The notes: a model not told the origin generated them from the sequence alone. DNA of 24,173 bases from 62-47 sp051954235 (GCA_051954235.1 JBQCHY010000059.1:1-24173), one strand, 5' to 3'; positions 1 through 7,506 are shown, counted from the stretch's first letter. Numbers and translations are program-made.

Positions 1-254
1 GGAGCGGTGCGTAAGCATGGGCAACTCGCTTCATTCGTTTTGTGGACGGATTTCCAAAACAAAGATCGTCGTCCCCGCGAAGGCGGGGACCCAGACTCCG
101 CAGTGGTTCCGCTCCGTCACTTACAGCGAGGTCACTTCATAACAACCAACGCCAGGGATTCTGGGTCCCCGCCTTCGCGGGGACGACGATCTTTGTTTTG
201 GAAATCCGTCCACAAAACGAATGAAGCGAGTTGCCCATGCTTACGCACCGCTCC
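1..254. repeat. Perfect long inverted repeat, 95-bp arms and 64-bp loop
   Basis: Bases 1-95 are the exact reverse complement of bases 160-254, read base by base with no mismatch; pairing breaks at 96/159. The right arm contains the last 14 bases of the alpha/beta hydrolase gene with its stop codon, so the left arm carries a mirror copy of that gene end on the plus strand (TAA at 12-14). The inner part of the arms is a dispersed palindromic element (64-191). The outer part, including the coding tail, is unique within this window. Because the identity reaches base 1, the repeat may continue outside. It could be a recent inverted duplication, two tail-to-tail gene copies, or an assembly or amplification fold-back artefact. 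Confidence 0.95.
64..191. repeat. Dispersed palindromic element, family A copy 1
   Basis: The stem runs GATCGTCGTCCCCGCGAAGG at the left and returns as its complement at the right end. The loop ends with ATAACAACCAACGCCAGGG. Related copies lie at 2573-2695 and 7507-7618, sharing the stem, CCAGACNCCG just inside the left stem, and the AACAACCAANGCCAGGG-like segment before the right stem. This is a short non-coding element of the kind scattered through Bradyrhizobium-group genomes. Confidence 0.85.
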
Positions 255-1098
255 GTGCGCGGATATCGTCGAGCACCGGCGCGATATAGCGGCGGAATTG
301 GGCGGGGTTCTCGCTCATCGGGAAATGCCCCAGCGCTTCCATCACGGTTGCCTCCGCGCCCTTGATGCTCGCGGCCGTGCGCAACGTATCTTCCGGCGTG
401 CACGAGAAATCGTATTCGCCGGTGAGCAGATAGAGCGGGCATTCGCGGACGTCGATCGACGCGGTGCGGCCGCGCAGATCGCCGTCGACGCGATAGAAAT
501 AGAGATCGCCCTTGAAGATGCCGGGGCCGCCCTGCTTGTAGCCCCACAGCGTTTCGTTGCGCGCGATCTCCGGGCCTTGCGGCGCGATCAAGCCCGACAC
601 CAGCGCGGCGCAGACTTCGCCGCCGTGCACGTCGGGCCGGTTCAGCCACGCGGTGTCGTACCACGGCTGCTGGAAATCGGCCGCCTCGAGCCCGATCAGC
701 GCGCGAAACTCTTTCGCGTGATCGATGGCGAGATTGAGCACGATGCGGCCGCCGATCGAGCAGCCCATCACTACCGGCCTGTCGAGATCGAGCGCCTTGC
801 AGAAAGCGCGGATCGTCGCGGTGTAGCTCGCGGTGGTGAGCCTGTATTCGGTGCCGTAACCGCTGTCCGGCGGATTCGACTTGCCGTGCCACGGCATGTC
901 GAAGGCGACGACGCGGAAATGTTTTGTGAACTCTTCGTCCGTCAGCAGATGCCGCCACTGTCGCGCGTCGGAGCCGGCGGTGTGCAGGCACACCAGCGGA
1001 ATGCCGCTGCCGTTCTCCTCGAAATAGACGCGGTTGATCTCGCCGTCGATCTCGACATGGACGTAGCGGCCGACGATCGGCTCGATGAAAGCGCTCAT
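241..1098 (-). CDS. Alpha/beta hydrolase fold enzyme
   Basis: A 285-residue protein with the complete alpha/beta hydrolase layout. There is an oxyanion-hole HTAG motif near residue 39, a nucleophile elbow GCSIGG with Ser114, an acid at Asp230 in GEYD, and His258 in LGHFP. No signal peptide is visible, so it is probably cytoplasmic. The ATG at 1098 overlaps the stop of the upstream 147-residue gene by 4 bp (ATGA), which implies translational coupling and rules out the longer in-frame reading that begins near 1566. The substrate is unknown; esterase, C-C hydrolase and haloperoxidase-like activities are all possible for the family. The last 14 bases lie inside the right arm of the long inverted repeat. 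A TetR-type operator-like sequence lies upstream of the operon. Confidence 0.9.
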   Translation of the reverse strand: MSAFIEPIVGRYVHVEIDGEINRVYFEENGSGIPLVCLHTAGSDARQWRHLLTDEEFTKHFRVVAFDMPWHGKSNPPDSGYGTEYRLTTASYTATIRAFCKALDLDRPVVMGCSIGGRIVLNLAIDHAKEFRALIGLEAADFQQPWYDTAWLNRPDVHGGEVCAALVSGLIAPQGPEIARNETLWGYKQGGPGIFKGDLYFYRVDGDLRGRTASIDVRECPLYLLTGEYDFSCTPEDTLRTAASIKGAEATVMEALGHFPMSENPAQFRRYIAPVLDDIRARSGA

Positions 1099-1538
1099 GC
1101 CGCGCCTCCGAAACCATGCCGGCGCGGCAGCGCCAAGACATCCTTGAAATATTGCAGATGCGCGATGAAGGGATGCAGGTCGCCGGACAGCGTCGCCTCG
1201 CCGCGCTTGGTCAGCGACAGCAGATCGTGCCAGCCGGCCGGCGGCATCGGCTGCCAGTACGCGGCCCACGCCTGCGGCGAGGCGAGATAGGAGAACCGCG
1301 ACGAGCGCATCAGCACCGGCGCGGGCGTGATGTCGACGACGGCGCCGGCGCGAATGGCGACATGAAACGGCTGCACCGTCGGCCCGAGCAGGCAATCCAC
1401 GTCGAGCAGGCGGCCGCGCGTCATCAGCATGGCATCGCGCGCGAGATAATCGGGAATGCGGCGGAAGGCGTCGATCACCGCCGCGTCGGTGAAAGTCACC
1501 GGCGGCCCCTTGCCGTGCTGTTGCGCGGAGACGCTCAT
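1095..1538 (-). CDS. Small SCP2-like protein, first gene of the hydrolase operon
   Basis: A 147-residue protein with a strong Shine-Dalgarno sequence (GGGGGAGG) just before the ATG at 1538. I do not recognise it with certainty. The pattern FHVAIRAGAVVDITPAP, then a stretch rich in aromatic residues, then TKRGEATLSGDLHPF followed by a short helix, resembles the sterol-carrier SCP2 fold, where a GxxxxxGD segment precedes the last helix. If that is right it may bind a hydrophobic ligand that is also the substrate of the coupled hydrolase, but this is inference. There is no signal peptide or membrane segment. Its stop overlaps the hydrolase start by 4 bp, so the two are made together. The SCP2 assignment is tentative; the reading frame is well supported. 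Confidence 0.75.
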   Translation of the reverse strand: MSVSAQQHGKGPPVTFTDAAVIDAFRRIPDYLARDAMLMTRGRLLDVDCLLGPTVQPFHVAIRAGAVVDITPAPVLMRSSRFSYLASPQAWAAYWQPMPPAGWHDLLSLTKRGEATLSGDLHPFIAHLQYFKDVLALPRRHGFGGAA

Positions 1539-1611
1539 ACTGTCCTCCCCCGATCTTGCCGGTCACGACGCACCAGACAGGTCGTCGTGTCTCAATGTTT
1601 CTGGCTCTCTG

Positions 1612-1637
1612 CGTTCTATTTGACAGAACGATATTCT
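1612..1637. promoter_or_regulatory. Putative TetR-family operator upstream of the hydrolase operon
   Basis: CGTTCT at 1612-1617 and AGAACG at 1625-1630 form a perfect inverted repeat with a 7-bp spacer. AGAACGATATTCT (1625-1637) is an imperfect palindrome. The stretch 1618-1637 matches the site beside the TetR gene (16324-16344): both read ATTTGAYAGAACGAT followed closely by TTCT. It lies about 75-100 bp upstream of the first gene of the hydrolase operon. A TTGACA hexamer at 1620-1625 on the plus strand may be a -35 box, but no good -10 follows it. Confidence 0.55.
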
Positions 1638-1850
1638 ATTTTACAGGTGTAGTTATCACGCGCGTCGAGGCCAACTCAAGTCTTCGGCCGGAGAGCGACG
1701 ACGGCAGTTCCGGGCTCTACCGGAAAGCCGCACAACGCTCGATGTCGGATTGGTTCCATCCCCTTGCTTCTCTTCAACGAAGACGCCTGACCGATGATGG
1801 CGGCCCGCAGCGGCCGGAACCGGGCGACACCACGCCCGCGAAGGCCACCT

Positions 1851-1866
1851 TTAACCGTCTCTTTAC
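1851..1866. promoter_or_regulatory. Candidate CtrA-like box (TTAA-N7-TTTAC)
   Basis: TTAACCGTCTCTTTAC lies 76 bp before the ATG of the coiled-coil gene. The alphaproteobacterial CtrA full site is TTAA-N7-TTAA, so this differs by one base in the second half. A near twin is at 10499-10514 before the chemoreceptor gene. This is a sequence resemblance only. Confidence 0.35.
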
Positions 1867-1941
1867 CATACCGCGCGATTGTTCCCGGTAGCCTCATGCA
1901 AGGTTGGGCTTGCAAGGTCTCGCTTCCGGGAATCGGCTTCC

Positions 1942-2460
1942 ATGGCACAGGTCAGCAGCAACATCCGTCGCGCATCCTTCGACAATTACGGTGACGCGAG
2001 GCACGCCCGGGACGCTGCCAACATTCTGGCATTCCCGCCGGCATCCGCGCGCGACGGCAGCGCGACCGCCATCGACCTGATCTATCAGGCCGCCGAAATG
2101 TTCACCGGCATCGAAAGCCGCGCCCGCGACATCGAGGCCAACGCCCGCGCCATGTGCCAGAATGCCGTCGACAAGCTGGTCGATTCCGAACGCCGGATTC
2201 AGGCCGCCGAACGCGCACGGCGCGATATCATCGCCGATGTCGACCGCCGCCTGCAGGAAGTCTCGCTGGCCCTGAGCGACGCCAAGGCGCGGATCGACGC
2301 CGCCGAAGCGCGGGCGGCCGCAGCCGAACGGCGCGCGACAGCCGCCGAAACTGAGGCCCAGACCGCACGCCGCCTGCTCTCCCAGGTCGAAGACACCATT
2401 CGCAGCCGGTTGCTCGGCGAAGACAGCGGCGTGCATCCGCTGCGCCGCATGAGGGCTTGA
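1942..2460 (+). CDS. Conserved alanine/arginine-rich coiled-coil protein
   Basis: A 172-residue protein, soluble, with no signal peptide or membrane segment. After a flexible N-terminus (residues 1-40) comes a helical segment with ATAIDLIYQAAEMFTGIESR (41-60). A long, nearly uninterrupted coiled coil rich in Ala, Arg and Glu follows (about 60-155), then a short tail. I do not recognise a named family; it looks like a structural or scaffold protein. I chose the ATG at 1942 (MAQVSSNIRR); an upstream in-frame TTG at 1879 would add 21 residues of low-quality sequence. The Shine-Dalgarno sequence is weak (GGGAA around 1928). The CtrA-like box upstream hints at cell-cycle or motility-linked expression, which is speculative. 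The gene is flanked downstream by palindromic repeats. Confidence 0.75.
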   Translation: MAQVSSNIRRASFDNYGDARHARDAANILAFPPASARDGSATAIDLIYQAAEMFTGIESRARDIEANARAMCQNAVDKLVDSERRIQAAERARRDIIADVDRRLQEVSLALSDAKARIDAAEARAAAAERRATAAETEAQTARRLLSQVEDTIRSRLLGEDSGVHPLRRMRA

Positions 2461-2492
2461 GGATCAAGCCGCCGCAATCCAGAGGCGGGAAG

Positions 2493-2535
2493 CCTGGACT
2501 GGATTGCTTCGTCGCTCCTCTCCTCGCAATGACGG
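2493..2535. repeat. Short dispersed repeat (GGATTGCTTCGTCGCTCC type)
   Basis: The sequence contains GGATTGCTTCGTCGCTCC followed by TCGCAATGACGG. This is one arm of a well-known dispersed intergenic palindrome in alphaproteobacterial and other genomes, whose other strand reads CGTCATTGCGAGGAG and continues to CAATCC. Here only one arm is present, 30 bp after the coiled-coil gene. Confidence 0.7.
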
Positions 2536-2572
2536 AGAATACCGACTTCAACGTCGCACGCGTCCCACAAAC

Positions 2573-2695
2573 ATCGTCGTCCCCGCGAAGGCGGGGACCC
2601 AGACGCCGCAGCGATCCGGCTCCGTCACGAACGCGGGTTTGTAGATAACAACCAAGGCCAGGGGTAATGGGTCCCCGTTTTCGCAGGGACGACGG
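2573..2695. repeat. Dispersed palindromic element, family A copy 2
   Basis: Left stem ATCGTCGTCCCCGCGAAGGC and right stem GGTCCCCGTTTTCGCAGGGA, with a loop containing AACAACCAAGGCCAGGGG. It is the same family as 64-191 and 7507-7618, with several compensating and non-compensating stem changes, so it is an older copy. Together with the short repeat at 2493-2535 it fills most of the roughly 330-bp gap 2461-2788. I see no gene in that gap. Confidence 0.8.
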
Positions 2696-2788
2696 CGAGG
2701 ACAATGTCGCAACACTCACGCGAAGTAACATCATCTTGAATACGTCGTACTCAGTGGCGGTTAATGCATCACCGACCGACGTGTTCTC

Positions 2789-3061
2789 CTACCGCCGCAC
2801 ACGCACCTTGGAGAACTTGACGTTCTTGCCGTCCGCCATGCGGGTGGCGGTGAAGCCGGCGTCCATGATCGCCTCGCGCTGCGGCATGCGCTCCTCGGGC
2901 GCGCGGGTGACGTCCCACCACGCCGCGCGATGCGCCGCGCGCGGCAGCGCGTCGTCGATGATGTCCTCTATCTCGTCGAAGCTCAGCACGAAATCGGCGC
3001 GTGCCTGCGCGATCAGATAGTCGCGCAACAGGGTGTAGTCGTTGGCCATGATTGTCGCCAT
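2789..3061 (-). CDS. Small DUF7662-like protein of unknown function
   Basis: A 90-residue protein (86 if the second ATG at 3049 is used; neither start has a strong Shine-Dalgarno sequence). The sequence YTLLRDYLIAQ, then LSFDEIEDIIDDALP, then a HRAAWW segment and a final AGFTATRMADGKNVKFSKV, resembles small proteins of the DUF7662 type. In these a predicted helix, an acidic FxEIE motif, an A-W-W motif and a C-terminal beta hairpin recur. Some such domains occur beside restriction or DNA-binding proteins, but nothing here supports a role. It is a lone gene flanked on both sides by palindromic elements, with no signal peptide. The family call comes from remembered motif order and is moderate in confidence. 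Confidence 0.7.
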   Translation of the reverse strand: MATIMANDYTLLRDYLIAQARADFVLSFDEIEDIIDDALPRAAHRAAWWDVTRAPEERMPQREAIMDAGFTATRMADGKNVKFSKVRVRR

Positions 3062-3111
3062 ACGCGAGTGCGGCCCGCGTCCATTCTAACTTTATCAATT
3101 GCCATTTCGGT

Positions 3112-3200
3112 GTCATGGCCGGGCTTGACCCGGCCATCCACGTCTTTTGTCCCGCAACACCGCTAAGACGTGGATGGCCGGAATAAATCCGGCCATGACG
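3112..3200. repeat. Dispersed palindromic element, family B copy 1
   Basis: It begins GTCATGGCCGGGCTTGACCC and ends with GGCCATGACG. The first 23 bases from 3115 form a hairpin of ATGGCCGGG and CCCGGCCAT arms, and ACGTGGATGGCCGG recurs in the second half. Other copies are at 9481-9606 and 24015-24105. It lies between the small DUF7662-like gene and the serine hydrolase gene. Confidence 0.85.
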
Positions 3201-3241
3201 ATAACAAAAGCCGTACTCAGTTCAGAGCGTTGCCACTCGCC

Positions 3242-4546
3242 CTACTTCATCAACTCCGCCGCCAGCGCGGCGTAGGCGGGCAGCGTCACCGGATCGTTGG
3301 CGGCGTTGGCGGCGTAGGGGTGCGAGGCGTAGCGCACGATCACCATCTCGGCTTTCGGATCGATGTAGATCGACTGGCCGTAAATGCCGCGCGCGGCGAA
3401 CGCGCCGTTGGCGTTCTCGGTGTGCCACCACATGTCGTGATAGGACCAGCCCGGCAGCGTCTTGTAGCCGGCGGGCGCGAACTTCGCCTTGTCGCCGCCC
3501 TTGGCGACTTCGAGCGCGGCCGCTTCCGGGATCACCTGCTGGCCGTTGAACTTGCCCTTGTTGCGGATCATCTCGCCGAAGCGCGCCAGATCGCGCAGCG
3601 TGGTGTTGAGTCCGCCGCCGCCCGAGGCGGTGCCGATCGAATCCACCATGAAGTAGGCGTCGTTCTCGGCACCGAGCTTCTGCCAGATCTCCTTCGAGAG
3701 CAGTTCAGCCAGCGACTGGCCCGACGCGCGCGCGACGATCCACGCCAGCACCTCGGCGTTGGAGGTCTTGTAGGCGAAGGCCTTGCCGTGCTCGCCTTCC
3801 TTGTGCAGCTTGACGAGGAAGTCGTAGAACGTCCGCGGCCCGTTGTAATTCGGCGGCAACGGCATCATGCCGCCGGCGCGCGCATAGTCGAACACCTCGG
3901 CGTTCGGATCGGAATAGTTCTCCGAGTATTTGACGCCGATGGTCATATCCATCACTTCGCGCACGGTGGCGTCGCCGTAAGCCGAGTCCTTCAGCTCCGG
4001 CACGTACTTCACCACCTGCGCGTTCGGATCGAGCTTGCCTTGCGCGGCGAGCACGGCGGCGAGCGTGCCGACGAAGGATTTCGTCACCGAGAAAGCGATG
4101 TGCGGCGTGTGCGCGTTGCCGGCGCCGAAATACTTTTCGTAGATCACCTTGCCTTTATGCATCACCAGGAGGCCGTCGGCATAGGTCAGCGCCGGCATGT
4201 CACCGAAGGTGATCGCCTTGCCGTCCATAGTGGTGACGGGGATTTGCTCGATGTCGCGCGCGGCGCGCGGCAGCGGCACGATCGCGCCCTCGCCGCGCCA
4301 GACATTGGCGGTCGGCGTCAGTTCTCGGATATGGTTGAAGCCCCAGCGCGTGCCAGGGAATTTGCTGCTCGAGCCATCATAGAAGCGCACCGTCTTATCC
4401 GGCGGCGGCGGAAAGCCCTGCATCACCTTGTTTGCGACCGGATCGGTCTGCGCGGCGGTCGGCAGCTTCGGCGGATCGTCGGCGTGCGCGACGGTCGTTG
4501 CAAGCGCGATCAGGCTGGCGCCGGCCAAGGCGATGAAGCGGGTCAT
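3242..4546 (-). CDS. Secreted serine hydrolase of the beta-lactamase / NylB family
   Basis: A 434-residue protein with a signal peptide (hydrophobic core about residues 4-20, likely cut after AHA at 23), so periplasmic or exported. It has the class C beta-lactamase-like fold of 6-aminohexanoate-dimer hydrolases. SVTK gives Ser153 and Lys156; YSENYSDP gives Tyr211; FAYKTSN gives Tyr259. The Ser-to-Tyr spacings (58 and 106) are close to those of NylB (Ser112, Lys115, Tyr170, Tyr215). Flanking blocks such as KYVPELKDSAY and EVLAWIVARASG also match that group. The start at 4546 has AGGAAA upstream; the in-frame ATG at 4618 would place the signal peptide internally. Members cleave esters or small amides; the native substrate is unknown. 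Penicillinase activity is not implied. Confidence 0.88.
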   Translation of the reverse strand: MTRFIALAGASLIALATTVAHADDPPKLPTAAQTDPVANKVMQGFPPPPDKTVRFYDGSSSKFPGTRWGFNHIRELTPTANVWRGEGAIVPLPRAARDIEQIPVTTMDGKAITFGDMPALTYADGLLVMHKGKVIYEKYFGAGNAHTPHIAFSVTKSFVGTLAAVLAAQGKLDPNAQVVKYVPELKDSAYGDATVREVMDMTIGVKYSENYSDPNAEVFDYARAGGMMPLPPNYNGPRTFYDFLVKLHKEGEHGKAFAYKTSNAEVLAWIVARASGQSLAELLSKEIWQKLGAENDAYFMVDSIGTASGGGGLNTTLRDLARFGEMIRNKGKFNGQQVIPEAAALEVAKGGDKAKFAPAGYKTLPGWSYHDMWWHTENANGAFAARGIYGQSIYIDPKAEMVIVRYASHPYAANAANDPVTLPAYAALAAELMK

Positions 4547-4650
4547 GGGGTTTCCTCGTGTGGTTTGATTTTTGATCGTCGCAAGATGCTTGCTGAAGAA
4601 AGCACGCATGTCCAGCACGGCGTTGCGGTTGAACGCAACGCTCCGCGGCC

Positions 4651-4748
4651 GTCATGCCCGCGCAGGCGGGCATCCAGTATTCCGTGGCGTCGCCACCGGC
4701 ATCGTCCGTTTCGAAATACTGGATCATCCGCCTTCGCGGATGATGACG
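4651..4748. repeat. Dispersed palindromic element, family C copy 1
   Basis: The element has two unlike hairpins. GTCATGCCCGCGCAGGCGGG is at the left, ATCATCCGCCTTCGCGGATG is at the right, and CCAGTATT/AATACTGG pair between them. The same element occurs in reverse orientation at 15353-15450. It lies between the serine hydrolase and galU. Confidence 0.85.
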
Positions 4749-4827
4749 CCTCGTTTCCAACTGGACCCTAATGTGCGAACGGTGATGCCGCGTGTTTCGG
4801 AGAGCTATAGCGACGCCTGAGCCGTTC

Positions 4828-5697
4828 TCACAAATACTTCTTCATCTCCGCCAGCAACCCATCGCGCAGGTCGGGCCTCGCCATGCCGTAGGCGATGTTG
4901 GCGCGGAGGAAGCCGGCGCGGGAGCCACAGTCGTGGCGTTCGCCTTCGAATTCGAGGCCGTAAAATTTTTGCGACTCGGCGAGCTTCTTCATGCCGTCGG
5001 TGAGCTGGATTTCGCCGCCCGCGCCCTTCTCCTGCGTTTCGAGAATCTTGAAGATCTCCGGCTGCAAAATGTAGCGGCCGGTGATCGACAGATTCGACGG
5101 CGCGGTGCCCTTCGGCGGTTTCTCCACCATGCCGTCAACGGCGAACACCTTGCCGGAGCGCTCGCCGACGCCGACCACGCCGTATTGGTGCGTCATGTCT
5201 TCTGGCACGGCTTCCACCGCGAGCAGGTTGGCCTTGTCGCCGAGCGCCTCGGCGGCGGCGATCATCTGCTTCAGCACGCCCGGCGTGTTCAGCACCAATT
5301 CGTCCGGCAGCACGACGGCGAACGGCTCGTCGCCAACGATGTCGCGCGCGCACCACACCGCATGGCCGAGGCCGAGCGGCGCCTGCTGGCGGGTGAAGCT
5401 CATTGCGCCGGCCTCGGGCTGGAATTGCGCCAGCAACTCCTGTTCGGCCTTCTTGCCGCGCGCGGCCAGCGTGGTGTCGAGTTCGAACATCTTGTCGAAG
5501 TGATCCTCGATCACGCCCTTGTTGCGCCCGGTGACGAAGATGAAGTGCTCGATGCCGGCTTCCTTCGCCTCGTCCACCACGTACTGGATCAGCGGCCGGT
5601 CAACGATGGTCAGCATCTCCTTCGGCATCGCCTTGGTGGCGGGAAGGACGCGGGTGCCAAGACCGGCAACCGGAAACACAGCTTTGCGGATTTTCAT
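4828..5697 (-). CDS. galU: UTP-glucose-1-phosphate uridylyltransferase
   Basis: A 289-residue cytoplasmic nucleotidyltransferase making UDP-glucose from UTP and glucose-1-phosphate, the precursor for exopolysaccharide, LPS and periplasmic glucans. The N-terminal nucleotide-binding signature is clear: AVFPVAGLGTRVLPATKAMP at residues 6-25, then PKEMLTIVDRPLIQYVVDEA. Further GalU blocks are LGLGHAVWCA, FAVVLPDEL, VEKP in the sugar-phosphate loop, and GGEIQLTDGM. Length and domain order are normal for bacterial GalU. The start at 5697 (MKIRKAVFP) is the usual family start. It is transcribed alone, away from the transglycosylase gene, with a palindromic element in the shared upstream region. Confidence 0.96.
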   Translation of the reverse strand: MKIRKAVFPVAGLGTRVLPATKAMPKEMLTIVDRPLIQYVVDEAKEAGIEHFIFVTGRNKGVIEDHFDKMFELDTTLAARGKKAEQELLAQFQPEAGAMSFTRQQAPLGLGHAVWCARDIVGDEPFAVVLPDELVLNTPGVLKQMIAAAEALGDKANLLAVEAVPEDMTHQYGVVGVGERSGKVFAVDGMVEKPPKGTAPSNLSITGRYILQPEIFKILETQEKGAGGEIQLTDGMKKLAESQKFYGLEFEGERHDCGSRAGFLRANIAYGMARPDLRDGLLAEMKKYL

Positions 5698-5799
5698 GAG
5701 CGCTCTTCGTTCAACGTCGAAAGGATGCCGGAACCGGCTGATGGAGTGGTAACCCGTTTGCAGCCAACAACAAAGGCGGATGTGTGGTGACTTTTTCTT

Positions 5800-5926
5800 C
5801 CCTCTCCCCTTGCGGGAGAGGATGGCTTCGCGAAGCGAAGACGGGTGAGGGGTACGCCGGTGCGCCTTAACCCCTCATCCGACGCGGACTTCGTCCGTGC
5901 CACCTCCTCCCGCAAGGGGAGAAGGA
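5800..5926. repeat. Dispersed palindromic element, family D copy 1
   Basis: It starts CCCTCTCCCCTTGCGGGAGA and ends with CTCCCGCAAGGGGAGAAGG, its near complement. The middle carries GGGTGAGGGG and CCCCTCATCC as inner complementary arms. A second copy is at 9318-9427. Confidence 0.85.
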
Positions 5927-6030
5927 AGATAAGGAGAAGGAAGCACGGCCCCTGCGGCGCTTCGCCATGGGGGCGTCGCGGAAAACCTGCGATCTGTTAA
6001 GCTGATCGAAACCCTATCGGGGCCTCCTGA

Positions 6031-6051
6031 ATGTCGACAGATTTTCGACAT
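6031..6051. promoter_or_regulatory. Small inverted repeat before the transglycosylase gene
   Basis: ATGTCGA, a 7-base spacer, then TCGACAT: perfect 7-bp arms, 13 bp before the chosen start. It overlaps the first possible ATG of the reading frame, which is one reason to prefer a later start. It may be an operator or a leader hairpin; no regulator is identified. Confidence 0.3.
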
Positions 6052-6063
6052 AGGGACGACGGA

Positions 6064-7482
6064 ATGCGGATGACGGAACCAGCGATGCGCGGACGACGGC
6101 TGATCGGCGGAGTGGCGGGCGCCCTGCTCGCGGCACTGGCGATGCCCGGCGTCGCGGTGGCGCAGGGCGTCACCGCCAGCAACAACGGCCCGCTCTCCTT
6201 CTTCGACAACATCTTCACCGGCTCGATCACCAACAGCGCGCCGACGCAGCGCGCGCCCGCGCAAGGCCCGGCCTCAAGCTCGGCGGCGCTGCCGTGGAGC
6301 GGCGAGGACGGCGCGTCGGGCCACCCGCTGATGACGGCGGCGGCGATCCGGCAGGCGGCGGCAAACTTTCCCAATTGCGTTGCCGGCATGTGGCCGGATG
6401 CGGCCAGGCGCGGCGTCTCGCGCGAGAGCTTCGAGCGCTACACCGCGGGGCTGACGCCCGACCTGCGGCTGATGGACCTGATGGATTCGCAGCCCGAATT
6501 CACCAAGGCGATCTGGGACTATCTCGACATTCTGGTCAGCGACACGCGCATCGCGCGGGGCCGCGAGATTCTGGCGCAATACAAGCCGCAGTTCGACGCG
6601 ATGGAGCGCGCCTACGGCGTCGACCGCTACATCGTCGCCTCGATCTGGGGCATCGAATCGAACTACGGCACGCAAGGCGGCGACCGCAGCGTGGTGAACT
6701 CCACCGCGACGCTGGCCTGCATCGGTCGCCGGCAGGCCTACTTCAAGGATGAATTCCTCTCGGCGCTCGAAATCCTGCATCGCGGCGACGTGCGGCCCGA
6801 ACATCTCAAGGGCTCATGGGCCGGCGCGTTCGGCGGCACGCAATTCATGCCGACCTCGTTCAAGCGCTACGCCGTCGACTTCGACGGCGATGGGCGGCGC
6901 GACGTGGTCGACAATCCCACCGACCTGATCGCCTCCACCGCCAACAACCTCAAGAAGGACGGCTGGCAAAGCGGCCAGACCTGGGGCTACGAGGTCGCGG
7001 TGCCGAAGGGTTTTAATTACATGCTGGCGGATCGCGCCAAGAGCATGACGCTGGCGCAGTGGCAGCACCTCGGCGTGACGCGCCCCGGCGGCAAAGCATT
7101 CCCGCATCCGGGCGAGAAGGCCTACCTGCTGGCCCCGGCGGGCGCGGAAGGCCCCGGCTTCCTGATGCTGCAAAACTTCCGCGTCATCATGAAATACAAT
7201 CCGGCGGAAGCCTACGCGCTCGCCATCGGCCACTTCGCCGATCGTTTGCGCGGCGGGCAACCATTCGTGCAGCCATGGCCGCGGCAGGAGCGCGTGCTGT
7301 CGCGCGCCGAGCGGCTGGAATTGCAGCAACTGTTGGCTCAACGCGGCTTCTATCGCGGCACGCCGGACGGCCAGATCGGAAGCATGACGCGCGAGGCGCT
7401 GCGCGGCTTCCAGGCTTCCATCGGCACGCCCGCCGACGGCTTCGCATCATCGGACGTGCTGGATCGGCTGCGCGGGCGCTGA
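6064..7482 (+). CDS. Lytic murein transglycosylase (SLT_2/MltB type) with peptidoglycan-binding domain
   Basis: A 472-residue exported enzyme that cleaves peptidoglycan glycan strands to anhydromuropeptides (GH103-like). An N-terminal signal peptide (GGVAGALLAALAMPGVAVAQ) ends in an AVA-type cleavage site. The catalytic domain has IVASIWGIESNYGTQGG, with the catalytic Glu near residue 198. It also has the family blocks GSWAGAFGGTQFMP and DFDGDGRRD. The C-terminal 60 residues (ELQQLLAQRGFYRG, then GQIGSMTREALRGFQ) are a PG_binding_1 domain. There is no lipobox, so it is probably soluble in the periplasm rather than a lipoprotein like MltB. The start is uncertain: ATGs at 6031, 6064, 6070 and 6085 are in frame. 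I chose 6064, which has GGGAC upstream and avoids the inverted repeat. Confidence 0.93.
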   Translation: MRMTEPAMRGRRLIGGVAGALLAALAMPGVAVAQGVTASNNGPLSFFDNIFTGSITNSAPTQRAPAQGPASSSAALPWSGEDGASGHPLMTAAAIRQAAANFPNCVAGMWPDAARRGVSRESFERYTAGLTPDLRLMDLMDSQPEFTKAIWDYLDILVSDTRIARGREILAQYKPQFDAMERAYGVDRYIVASIWGIESNYGTQGGDRSVVNSTATLACIGRRQAYFKDEFLSALEILHRGDVRPEHLKGSWAGAFGGTQFMPTSFKRYAVDFDGDGRRDVVDNPTDLIASTANNLKKDGWQSGQTWGYEVAVPKGFNYMLADRAKSMTLAQWQHLGVTRPGGKAFPHPGEKAYLLAPAGAEGPGFLMLQNFRVIMKYNPAEAYALAIGHFADRLRGGQPFVQPWPRQERVLSRAERLELQQLLAQRGFYRGTPDGQIGSMTREALRGFQASIGTPADGFASSDVLDRLRGR

Positions 7483-7506
7483 GGCACATCGGTCTCCCAC
7501 CCACCG

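Larger units (their letters stand above)
1539..1941. other. Divergent intergenic region with two regulatory-site candidates
   Basis: About 400 bp with no convincing gene between the hydrolase operon (leftward) and the coiled-coil gene (rightward). It holds the operator-like sequence at 1612-1637, a 6-bp hairpin (TTCCGG/CCGGAA, 1708-1725) and the TTAA-N7-TTTAC box at 1851-1866. Small reading frames here lack supporting start signals and look fortuitous. Confidence 0.6.
5698..6063. other. Divergent galU / transglycosylase intergenic region
   Basis: About 365 bp with no gene. It contains the family D palindromic element (5800-5926) and the small inverted repeat at 6031-6051. I could not assign promoter hexamers with confidence. 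Confidence 0.5.

Noticed and set aside
241..1566. A single 441-residue hydrolase with an Arg-rich N-terminal extension
   Set aside because: The extension is a frame-shifted reading of the upstream 147-residue gene; the true hydrolase starts at the ATG at 1098, overlapping that gene's stop.
3170..4771. 533-residue plus-strand reading frame opposite the serine hydrolase
   Set aside because: It starts inside a palindromic repeat and is rich in His/Arg/Val antisense codons, while the other strand has a full catalytic enzyme with a signal peptide.
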